Shown here in pieces: positions 37,501-49,300 of a DNA stretch of 64,000 nucleotides (its first letter is position 1; the number at the start of each line of letters is the position of its first letter). Under the pieces are notes generated by a model. The model had not been told where the DNA came from, ran no database searches, and worked only from the letters and a program-made list of their open reading frames with translations. The position numbers and the translations under genes are program-made. The stretch covers positions 104,109,152-104,173,151 of the forward strand of contig NC_057832.1 in NCBI RefSeq assembly GCF_910594005.1, in the 5' to 3' direction. Origin of the DNA: Cervus elaphus. Taxonomy: Eukaryota > Chordata > Mammalia > Artiodactyla > Cervidae.

Positions 37501-38254
37501 CAAATATCCCCAATTTGCTCCTTTTGCCTAATTTATGACCCTGGTCAAGCTATGAAGTGAGTTCACAGGTACATTTACACACACAAAACTTGTGTTTTCT
37601 GGCTAGTCATTTGCTATTTGATCTTTGCTCTAAGGGTAGAGTTTGGGATGCCTTAAAGATCAATCTCTTTTGTAAACAAACCATACCCTCTCTCTCTGGG
37701 GCACAAAATTGCACGGTTTTGATCCAGAGAAAGAGGAGAGGCATTTAACAGACATTTCTTCTCCAGTTACAGATGAGGTGGATCCTCTATAAAATGGTTT
37801 ATTTGCCCTTTTAACAGGGATTGAAATCAAATTCAACCAGGATTGAAAAAACAGTTAACCAAGGGGAATAAACTGTTTTTAAAATGTATTAATTAGGATC
37901 TGTTAGCTATATTTCCTTATATGCAACTACTGGAAAGAAAAACCAATTCCCAGGGCATTGTGTTCTTACATGCACTCATTTCATTATATGAGTGCCCTAA
38001 GCTATCCATACCCATCCTCCTATGAATAAGACCAGCAGAAGTGTTTAGACTGAGAGAAACACATACTCCGTACGCCAGAACCTAAAACCTCAGGAACCCA
38101 GTTAAATGCTGTCTGTGTACATCAACACTGTTTCAATTACTAAAAATTGTAATATCTCCTATCCACATTAAAAAAAAAAAGTGATACTATTTCATGTAAA
38201 GCTGTATAGTTATCCTGTCAAGACTCCAGACGCGTAGCAATCAAACAGTCCCTG
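34565..38254. other. Low-repeat stretch without a recognised gene
   Basis: Mostly unique-looking sequence between the L1 cluster and the SLC35B4 3' end. Open frames here are short and show no known domain. It may contain a distal part of the SLC35B4 3' UTR; several minus-strand AATAAA hexamers occur (near 37799, 36155 and 35103). A 12-base C run lies at 35262-35273. Confidence 0.5.
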
Positions 38255-40080
38255 GGGACAGGTTCTTTTATTATACAGTAAGAAAAGTAGCTTTTGTTCT
38301 TAAGAGGCTATTTAACACATGGTATTTATAGCACCACCAGTCTGAGAAACTCTACATAGTTCAAAGAAATTAAATACCTTTTGAGTCCATGAACAAACTC
38401 ACACTTAATTCAGCATCTTTTAGTACAAACTCTCACCGGCACAGCACAGCTCTCAATGTCCAGAACAACAAATCGATCTGAAAACCCTGGGGCTTAGGTG
38501 GAGAAAGAGTATCCATAACGTATGTAACAAAAAACCCGAGGCAGCTTAACTGACCTCCCCCAAAGTGACCCAGGGTTTCTAGGACACTCATCTCAGACCC
38601 CATCAGAGAACAGCTCCTGATAGTGGAATAAACATATCATACCCTGGGTGAGCCCAGGAGACCTGGAGAGCCACCTCTCTTGATTTAAGAACACAATCTG
38701 TGCCCAGCACAGAAGGAGAGGCTTCTATGTGCAAAAAGAGACAGGCTGGTAAGTCTGATGGACCCCAAAGCACATACCTGATGAGATGCAGGTTGGGGCT
38801 GTTGAAGGATGAGGAAATAAAACACTGACTTTAATGTTCTCCTCTCCACGCAAGTGATCACAAACTATACAAGAGCATACATACCCCTACACATGCCACC
38901 CTAACGCTGTTCTTCTTTCTCAAAATTATCCCATGGGAGGAAAACCAGACCTTTGAAATGATTAGCAAAAGGGTGGGAGGCAGGTTTCTACATATAAAAA
39001 ACACACTCACCCCCAAACCCAGCAAGAACATTCAGATGCCTTGTTTAAAAAAAGAAAAACCTTCTATTTCAGTTGTGGTTTGGCCTGACAAACCACACCC
39101 ACACGTACTGAATATATTGGTTTACCCATTAGCCTGACTGGTCGTAACTCTGAAAAGAGCTGCCAGGCAGAGATGAACCTTTCTGATTAAGGAGCGTTTC
39201 AAAGACTTAACCTCTCTCCCACATGGAACCCGCCCTGAGTGCCTGGCTGGGTGCAGAGGCGGGAGAGCCCGTGGCTCTCCGAGTGCCCTCTTTGCCAGTT
39301 TCTCCTGGGTCCTCCTGGCATCACCATCTAACCTTGAGGCTAAATGACTCAGACAACTGAGTGAAGACAGAGAGCAAAAGTCTCTCTCTCCCAATTCACA
39401 CAACTTTTCTTTAACACTGCGCCATAGAGAACTGCTGCAGTTTGTTCTAAGTACAGAAAGCAAAAGATATGAAAGCACATGACTGTTGCATAGAGGGGAA
39501 AAAAAGGAAAAACGTGGGAAAGGGTTCGCACCAGTCTTGCCCCAGTGTCACAGGGCACACAGGGACACCTGCTTCTTGCCCGACTCTCGGGATAAAGCCC
39601 AGCCCCACCATCCCCAGAGCCTCAGTTCTCTCGGCCATTCAGTTGTTCCTGGTGAGGGTGCCTGTAGCGTCAGACTTAAAAGTGCAGCTGAGGGTGGCAG
39701 GGTGATGGAGCAAGGGGACGAGGCCCCCGGAGGAGGATGGCTGTTACAGAAGAGAATCACCAGAACACGGAGAATCTTGTCTGAGACCACGGATATAAAA
39801 CGAGTAGCTCTGGGGACTCAGAATTCAGTAAGCCAGTACAGTGCAGAATATTTTGGTAAACAAAACAGAAATAACAAATGAACAGGGCTACCCGATAGTG
39901 AAGAACCGTTCTCTTTTCTACTCAGGGTCCACAAATGTGCGTCTGCAGAGCCACGAGAAATGAGAAGTCCCTCCCTCTGAGGGTTCCCTGGTACACGGCG
40001 GGTAATTCAGCATTAACCAAGGTGAAATGGCGGCCAGGCCCCGGCCCATCAGCCTCTGATGTCTCTACTGCAGGCCGGCC
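38255..40080 (-). other. SLC35B4: Probable SLC35B4 3' untranslated region (part)
   Basis: Low-repeat sequence directly downstream of the stop codon. By eye, the first AATAAA on the minus strand after the stop lies at 38267-38272; an ATTAAA variant occurs near 38830. Further AATAAA candidates lie near 37799, 36155 and 35103, so the true end may be further left. The length is inferred, not shown by the sequence. Confidence 0.4.
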
Positions 40081-40327
40081 TCAGTTCTTCTTCTCCTCCT
40101 TCTGAGGCTGGCCTTTGGCGGCCCCCAGGTTGTTCCACACCTCTGTGTACATGAGGGTCCCAGTGAAGACAAACAAGGTGCCCAGCCAGTGCCACAGGGT
40201 GAAAGGGTTCTGGAAGTACAAGATGGAGAAGATGAGGCTGACGAACTTGCGCAGCGTCACGACGAGGGTGACGGTGAGGGAGGCGCATTCTGTGGTGAGG
40301 ATGAAGACGCCCCGGATGCACACGTAC
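40081..40327 (-). CDS. SLC35B4: SLC35B4 exon 10 (terminal coding exon, stop TGA)
   Basis: 247 bases completing Gln250 and encoding residues 251-331 plus the TGA stop at 40081-40083. The acceptor is CGCCCCTCCAG. It encodes the last membrane helices, with conserved GVFILTTECASLTVTLVVTL and LWHWLGTLFVF, and a hydrophilic cytosolic tail ending EEKKN. It is richer in GC than the introns. Confidence 0.97.
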
Positions 40328-43300
40328 CTGGAGGGGCGGGGTTAAGGCGGTTTTCAGTCAACAGCCAGAGATTAGCGGGAGAACCCTCTGGCCAGGTGCA
40401 TGGCTTCAACGTTCATATCCCAGGAACCAGAAAACAGGGCGTCGGCCACGGCTGCCCTGAGGCTCCTCCTTGGGAGAACACCCTGCAGAATTCCTATCCT
40501 GCCACACGATTTGTGGATCCTAACTTGAAGCTGCCTGAAAACTTCCTATGATACTCATTTGGGATTTTTTTTGGATTCTTCCCATAGTTTACAGTGAAGG
40601 TCACCTCCCAAGTAATGACAGAAGGTAACACTGTCAGTAAAGGTGATCACATCTCCAAAAAGGAACTCTGTAGGGCAAGCATATGAGGTAACATCGAGGA
40701 ATGAGGTCAACCACAATCTGTTCCATTGTTTCAAAGGCTCAAGGGTTTTTCTAATGGGCCTAAGGTGGTTCAAGGGCTTTCCTTGTGGCTCAGCTGGTAA
40801 AGAATCCGCCTGCAATGTGGGAGACCTGGGTTCGATCCCTGGGTTAGGAAGATCCCCTGGAGAAGGGAAAGGCTACCCACTCCAGTATTCTGGCCTAGAG
40901 AATTCCATGGACCGTATAGTCCACTGGGTCACAAAGAGTCGGACATGACTGAGCAACTATCACATTCAAGGTGGTTCAAAAGAGCCATTTTAAAAATTAG
41001 GTCTTATTTAATTTGAAATTTCTTGCAGAATTTTGTGGCAGCTTGTGAAATATCCTAGGATACTGGAAAACTCCATGTAGAAATCATAGAGTATTTCTGT
41101 CACATACTAATTCTTAGTTACCCACTGACTTCTCTCCCTCCACCCAAAGGTTTTCCTTCCTGGTGTCTAATGACTTACTGACCCTCCACACTGCCACCAT
41201 CTCTTTGCTCCCTCTCCCTGCAACAAAGGAGTTCAATGGATGGGCCTGTCTCCTCCTTACTGCAGAATAGATCAGAGCAAAAGCGAAATGCATGTCACTG
41301 CACCGTTAGAAGAAAAAACATTTCTGTGGCAAAGTAGCACATGGCAGACGAGTGCAAAGGATACTGAGTGATGACATTCATGAGGAGGTAGAACCACATG
41401 ATGGGCACTGTCACACCAATGACTGGAACCTGATACAGTTCTGCAGAGATTGAGAGACAGTCGTTATCACTTTGGACAGCTTATGTTTTCATCCCTTTGA
41501 ACACAGTAACACAGATGAACATAGTAGAGATAGCAACATTTTTTCTCTTGCAAATAGACTTGGTCATATACTTTACTTGCCTTGATTCCAGGCTACATTG
41601 TCCTTAAGAGTCATTACATTGGTTTCTTAAAACAAATTATATTTTAACTTTAAACTCTTTACCTTTCACCTGACTAGGACCCCACTTTACAGAGAAAGAT
41701 TCTGCAACACAGAGAAGTTCAAAATGATATGGTCTTAAGTATACTTGTCTTAAGATACTTGTCTTGAGAGACAAGCCCTAAATAAATGCCATTTGGAAAT
41801 ATGCTCAATCCTACCAGTAATCAAAGAATTCTAAATTATTACAAGGCTGTATCATTCTATATCTATTAACTTAGCAATTAAACACTTATAGTAAATAATA
41901 TCCTGATCTGGCAAGGTGGTAACAGAACTAGCAGCCATTCAGTGGGTGGTAGTATAAATTGGTGTTTTCAAAATCAATTTCACAATAGGTATTAAGTGGT
42001 CATAAAGGCACTGATTCTTATTCTCAGGAATTCAGTCAGTTCAGTTCAGTCACTCAGTCATCTCCGACTCTTTGTGACCCCATAGATGGCAGCCCACCAG
42101 GCTCCCCCGTCGCTGGAATTCTCCAGGCAAGAACACTGGAGTGGGTTGCCATTTCCCTCTCCAATGCATGCAAGTGAAAGGTGTGGATTAGTCCTAGTTA
42201 ATTCAAAAGAAGAAACAAGTTCAACATACATTGTGGTGATGTTTATAATAAAGGAAAAACGAAATCAGTCACAACGCCCAGTGATAAGAGCAAGGACTGT
42301 GTAAGCAAAGGTACTTTAACTAGATGTGACATTATACACTTGATTTAAAACAAAAATCACAAAGATTATATATAGTCACATAAAAAATGCAGAATGAAAG
42401 TGAAAAAGAAAGTGTAAAATTATATTTACACAAGGATTATGACTGTGTGAGAATATATGTAAATAGTGTCAGGATGGAAACTGGTAAAATGAAATTAGCT
42501 CATGTGTAGGGCAACAGAACTGTAACTTTCCTTCCTTGAAATACATTCTTATGTTTAGTTTTATATAATGAGGCTTGCACAGTAAATATATGGGAGGAAA
42601 TAAAATATTCAAGATCAAAGAGAATAAGGACATAGTAATCCTTGAAGGCTCAGTCTTTTTATATTGCTAAATTGTTTGGGAGGCTTGAATTATACGGGCT
42701 TCTCTGGTAGCTCAGACAGTAAAGAATCTACCTGCAATGTGGGAGACTTGGATTCAATCCCTGGGTCAGGAAAGATCCTCTGGAGAAAGGAAAGGCTACC
42801 CACTCCAGTACTCTTGCCTGGAGAATTCCATGGACAGAGGAGCCTGTCCATGGGGTCACAAAGAGTCAGACATGACTGAGCCACTAAAACTTTCACTTGA
42901 ATTATACAGCATAACTGAGTAAAGTCTAACAAAGCGATGCTGAAATATGGTTAGTAAATGAACATTAATTTTTTTTTGCAAAAAATAAAAACATATATAC
43001 ATATAAATAATTTCTAAAATTCTATGTCTGGACTAATGGGAAATCCCAATAATTTAGTGTTCTATTGTCTTTGAAATACTTGGCAAGTACTGAAATGAAA
43101 AGAAAGTCAACAAATGCTATTACTGTATAATAACTTGAGAGATTCACTGTATCAGTTTGCTGGGGAAAGAAAATCCATATGATGTACAGTATTTAGACGG
43201 ATGTTCAGTTTCCTTGCAAATAACAACTTCATCTGAGACAAAAAAATGTATACTTAGGAATGGTTCTAAAGAAGTTGAAGGCAGATCTTAAAAGATTTTT

Positions 43301-46300
43301 TTTAATAAAAATACCCATCCCTGTGACTTCTAGAAGGAGCATTCAAGTAACTAAATCAGTATTAATCTCAAGGAACTTGATAATGTATTTATTTCAACAG
43401 CCCTGTGCTATATGGGGTCTCTTAAGAGACCTTAGAAAACACTGCGTCAAAAATCAGCTGTATGTCAATTATATCTCAATTTTTTTTTAAAGTCAGAACC
43501 AACTGAGTAATTCAGAGCCTTAAAAACTTTCTTACATGCTGTCATCACACACTTTTTTGCAGGCAAATGGGAGATACAACTTTGTAGACTCAGAGAACAG
43601 TTACAACTTCACAACTTGTGACCAGATAGCAAACAAATGTTTACTGAGTCCCTACTGTCATTCTACAAAACACACTTACCATTTTAGGCCTGAGCAACAT
43701 AAAGCCTTAATTTTAAAAATATTTGTTCCCTGTGTATTCATTTGCCTGTATAACATGCTCTGTCTTTTAGTAAATAATCAGATTATATTGGGTTGACCAA
43801 AAAGTTTGTTCAAATTTTTCATTACACCTTATGGGAAAACCTGAAGGAATTTTGGGGCCAACCTAACATTGGTAATTTCTTTTAAGTTAACTAACAATTA
43901 TTAGCTAATGTATTAAACAGCCACTGTAAAAAGTAATAGCCAACTCATACTGTAGACACCTGAACTAATTTTTCTTATTCTTGCGGCCTATCTACCCCGT
44001 TGTCGTTTCTGTTCCTCCTTGCTTGGAGGCAGCTCAGCCTGTATCTGTGAGCAGATGTGCCTTTCCTAGCAGAGAGGGAGGAACAGGAGGAAAGAAGCTG
44101 GACTGCTGTCCAACTTCTCATGGCTCCAGTCACTGCAGTATTATTACTATTTGTTTGCATTCTCAGATCATCATACATTCCCTATTCAAATGCAAATAGC
44201 ACACAAATTCCAAAGCAAAACAAAATTTGAAGATATTGTCTTACTTCATTGGCAAATAATTGAGAAATGCCTGCAAAAGCTTTTGTTGCTGCAACCACTG
44301 ATTAATGGCACTGTATTTCAGGAAGGTGGCATGGGGATGGGTGATCTGGATATGATGAAAACTGCAGAGGTGAAGTCACGAGTAAAACTGAGACGTTGCC
44401 TCTGAAACTGTCAGGTAATTCTACTGGATAACCCCAAACTCACCAGAATTATTGAACAGAACTGCATGGTCATAAATGTCAGAAGCCAAGAAGATGAAAC
44501 CAGGAAGTGGAAGGGCATGCTAGGGAAAGAAACATTTCATGTAAATTTAAATGCCAAAAATTACAGAAGTATAATATAGAGTATCTTTTACAATGATTGG
44601 AAGTTTTACAAGTTGTGTAACAAGAGATGTCAAGAAAAACAAGTCAGATTTGTTAAAAGTATCCAGTGCTTTTAATAGCTTCCCAGGTGGCACCAGTGGT
44701 AAAGAACCTGCCTGTCAATGCAGAAGATGTAAGAGACACGGGTTCAATCCCTAGGTTGGGAAGATACATTGGAGAAGAGAATGGCAACCTACTCCAGTAT
44801 TCTTGCCTGCAGAATCCATGGACTGAGGAGCCTGGTAGGCTACAGTCCATAGGGTCGCAGAGTCAGACACGACTTAAGTGACTGAGCACATACACAGTGC
44901 TTTTAATAAGCCCTGTATACTTTTAATAAGTCCTGACACTGTATGGCGTGATATCAACCTGCGAATTACAGTTCTTGCCCCATAGAAGCTGATGGTCATT
45001 ACAAAACAATAGAGCCCGCATCCTTTCCTCAACAAAAGGGAAGGGGAAATTGAAACACAGTCATTCTGCCCAAAGGATCTGCCTATATCTTACTGTTTTT
45101 GAGAATGGTTAAACAATATAACAGATTTAAAAATTATATGGAATGTGAAGGCAGATTTTAGGAAGTTCATGAAACTAATGGGAGAGAGACTAGAGGACAA
45201 TATGAAGTAAGGGGAAAAAAATGAAGAGAGAGAGAGATTGAAGAGGAAGCAGAAACAATAGGTAAGCAAAGATTAACGTGCCTGACAACCACCCACCCAC
45301 CACCACCACAGTAAACATTTACTAAGGAATCACAGTAAACATTTACCAAGCAGTTAACTATGTGCCAGGTACAGTGCTAAGAAAACATGGGAACCAAACA
45401 GAATGCTCCTTTATTTTTTAAACTCCCAGCTACATACTGTAGCTACAATTAAATATCTCAAATTGCTTGTCTGCAACTTCAGTTCAAAAGGTTTACAGGG
45501 AAGGATTCCCTGAGGTTGCTGAACCTGGAGGCAATGCTATCCCTGAGACCTTGAGGACCTGGGCATTATCTCAACAGGAAAGAGTGGGGAGAAAGAAGAA
45601 AGCTAGAGAAGGTGGCTCTAGATCAGCAATTTCAAATAAGAAGCGAAAGGGCATATAATTAGCTAATTAAGTTCTCTATCAAAGGAATAAAGCCTGTCTG
45701 AGCAGCTTACTCTTCAAACCCCATCCTCCCCAGTTCTCCCCAATTCCTGCCTGCACATATTTTCCTTGGCATAGGGCTTTTGAAACTTCTGTTCCCTTTC
45801 CAGGTTTCCCATATTGGTTTTAACTTGATTTCATCTTTAGGAACATTGGGTTCCTTATCTTCTGGAGAAGGGAATGGTTGTTCCTGGTTGTTCTGTTCAC
45901 ACTGACTGATAGCAATCATTTCTTGTAGAGAACTACGGCAGGCTATTAAAAGTGCCAAAGTTAGTGGGCCCCAAAGCAGTTTACTGGATAATAAATTGAT
46001 CCTTCAACTACATCAGAAAGATAGTATATCATACTTGAACTAATATACTACAAAAACAACTCAGTAATTTTCCTTTTCCCCAGGTTCAAGAAATTGCTTA
46101 CATTATAAAACAAAGCCTCCTTGGAGTGTTTCCCGAATTGTTTGTACAGAGTCTCTTGGAAAATACCCATCCTTGCGGACATCAGAAGAGCGAAAGTCAG
46201 TGCCCCAATGCCTGAAAAGCAAACATGGAGTTACAGAATGCCCGTACTGGCTAACTTCTGAAAAAACATTTATTCTTTTCGTAAAAAACATTTATTCAGT

Positions 46301-49300
46301 TCTACAAATATTATACACTAAACACAGACCATGTACGAAATTTAAAAAGAAATAAAAATCAACCACCATATTACCATCCAGTCCTAAATAGTTTGCTGTC
46401 TTTCTCTGTATATGTTGCTTAGAAATTGGGTTGGATAAAAAGTTCATTTGGGATTTTCTAAGATCTTACAGAAAGCCCAAAGGAGATTTTTGGCCAACCC
46501 AATAGATACTTTATGCTGAAATGGGATCATAATTAGTATGTAATTTCATATCTTTTTCTTCATGATCTGTTTCCTGTATTTTCCTTCAAGTCATTCCATT
46601 AAAAATGTTTTCAAAAGTATGATTTAATAGTGGCATATTAGTCTATCATGCAGACTATATCATACTTAAATGTCTTACAAGAGGAGAATGGTTAGATTAC
46701 TTCTAATTATTTCATCATTAAAATCAACGTACATCCTAGTACATAAATCTTTAAACAAAATGTTGATTATTCCCTTAGGAAAAATTCTTATAAGGGGGAT
46801 TACTGAGACAAAGGTTGTGGACATTTAAAAGCTCAACACATAATTTTTTTTCCCAGAGAATCTGTGTCAATTTACCATAAACAATTTATATGAATATGGC
46901 TACCTTACTGCACCCTCAGCAGCAATGAGAATAATCAATATCTAGCCAATATAATAGACCAAAACAAAAAGATACTACATTTTGGTTTCAGTTTGCATTT
47001 CTTTGTTTAGTAACCAGTGAGACTGAACCTAAGTTGATTGAATATTAATTCTATGCCCATGAATTGTGTGTTAAAGTCTTTTATTCTTATTGGAGGAAGT
47101 ATCTTCCTAATAGTTTATAAAGCTCTTTCTATGTTAAGAATAGCGACCTAAAGGGATAAAGTTGCAAAGTCAAGAAGCAAGGAGAATCCAGTTCTTCCAC
47201 TGCTACTTTTCTTCCGTTTGGTCAGTCTCCATCTCTTATTGCTATCACTGACTTTGCCCTCTGTATAGGATATAGCGAGGGCAAAGCTCTATAGGAGTTG
47301 TTTAATTAATTCAACAGAGATATCTGTATTTTTCAAAATTACCCAGGAGATTCTGATGACCAGTCAGGTTTGGGAACATTGCCATATGGAAGAGCTTATG
47401 CAGAAAAGAAATCTAAGATTTAGAAATGGGTCCTACGGAAATTTAAAGAGTCAACTGCTGTAATGTGCCCTCCTTTTGTAGAAGCTTCTGCTCAGCAAAC
47501 CGATCATAAAGAAATGGATGACACTCCCATTGTTCCCAGAGAGTATGATGGGCAACTAGACACAAACTTTTCTTTCTATACTAGTGGCAACCAGGAAAAA
47601 CATCCATGTTGTAGAACACGCTACCATGAACACAGACATATTAGTTTCTTCAACCCTAAGGTTCAGAGATATATAGTCCCAGGTGCCTCTCTCTTCCATG
47701 GCATAATTTGTTCAGCTGAAGCTTCTTGCCAAGAAACATATCCCTTAGGAGAAAACTCTGAAAACAGAACTGCAGAGGCAATTAGCTTTACTGTAATTAC
47801 TGTACTTGCCTAGTAACCACCATGCAAATGCCTGGAATCCATCATTCTCAGTTGAGCTGGACTGGGAAGTCTAGGAAATAAGAAAACATACAAGGTACAG
47901 AGACCAGAACTACAGGCAAGGGGCCTTGATACAAGGAAAATATTTATGTTACCTATTTCCCTCTGTAATTCTCTTTCAAAGAAGTAAATCCTTGTAAGAC
48001 ATGAGCACTTACATTTATTGTATCATTAATAAGTACCTGGGCACCCCTGGTGAGTAGTGACTAGAAATCATTTGTGAACAGACTCTTACCACCTGCTTTG
48101 CTGACATGAAAGTGCAAACAAATATCCCCACAGACACCAGGGCAATGGAGGTATATTTGAAGATACTGTATCTGCAAAAATAAAAAGAGCACAGATATGA
48201 ATTTCCGCATGATGCTGACAGTAGGATGGTTCACGAAAGTACAGATCACCAAGACATGATCAAGAGGATCACTTCTCAGCAGAGTCCACCTACGTCCGTG
48301 AGTGAAAGAGTCAGAATACTGACTTGTTTCTAGACCACACCCTTTCTGGTACTGTCCAAGACTTGGTACACCAGTAGACTGTTTCATCAGAAAACAAAAA
48401 AAGGCAGATCAGGCACAACAACCCATTCTGCTCTTGTGTCTAAATGAAAGCCTGACAGATCTTAATACGGAATTCCTGTTGCTTTTCCTGGTTTCTAGGG
48501 CCCAAACATAGCGTGAAGAGACACAGCATGCAGAGGAAGGACAGGACGGAAGGACTGCCAGGACAAGCAGCAGGATTCCACACTCAGAAAAGAATTCAAC
48601 TGTCCCTTTTCGGGGCGGGGGGAGGATGTCTTAATGTCTCTGAATGACTTAAACATTGTTTTTAAATGTTGGCATAGTTGGATAAAGTGAGTAATACTAA
48701 ACCAATAGGACTGTTAGCAGGAATAACGGTGGCATTTCACATTAACTAAAATACTAAATAGTATTTTAGTTAATACTATTACTAATACTAAATACTAGTT
48801 TAGTATTAATAGTATTAGTATTAGTAATACTAATACTAAAATAGTATCAATTAACATCCCTCTCAGGCTCTTGGTGATGAAGCAAAAAGCCTCAGGCGAC
48901 GTTTAATGTAAAGACGTTAAAACCTTACATCTGAACTTTGCTACTCAAATATTTTGTATAGTGCTGGTCACAGTGTGTCAGAAAAAGGCCAACAGAACTG
49001 GCTAAGGGGAGGGGCAAGGAGCCAAAAGCACTACTCTAGAGAAGAGGGGTGGGCGAGGAGACAGCCATTGCTGCAGCAGATGTATAAACAGACGGGAACT
49101 CTTCAGTCTGCAGTGATCAGAGAGAGAGGTCTAAAATTCAGGTCTGAACAATCATGAAGAACACAGTTAAGGTGAAGAGAGGTTTGGTCTTCAAATCCTG
49201 GAATGGGGAAAACACTATAAACTTGAAGGGATACTACTGAAGATAAACAAAAGGAGATGATACATGACTAATCCATGATATAGATAGTTAGCTTAGAGAA

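Noticed and set aside
39122..39881. Several open frames of 60-131 codons downstream of the SLC35B4 stop
   Set aside because: No domain or splice evidence; best explained as 3' UTR and flanking sequence.
1..40000. A neighbouring gene such as LRGUK, expected near SLC35B4 in mammals
   Set aside because: No exon with recognisable leucine-rich-repeat or guanylate-kinase sequence was seen; it probably lies further left.
40049..40551. Open frames overlapping SLC35B4 exon 10 on both strands
   Set aside because: Shadows of the GC-rich coding exon; the correct frame is fixed by homology and splice phase.
45707..45958. An 83-codon open frame on the minus strand between exons 7 and 8 of SLC35B4, as a possible extra exon
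   Set aside because: The known protein is complete without it, the phases of exons 7 and 8 join directly, and no recognisable domain is present. Alternative exon use cannot be tested here.
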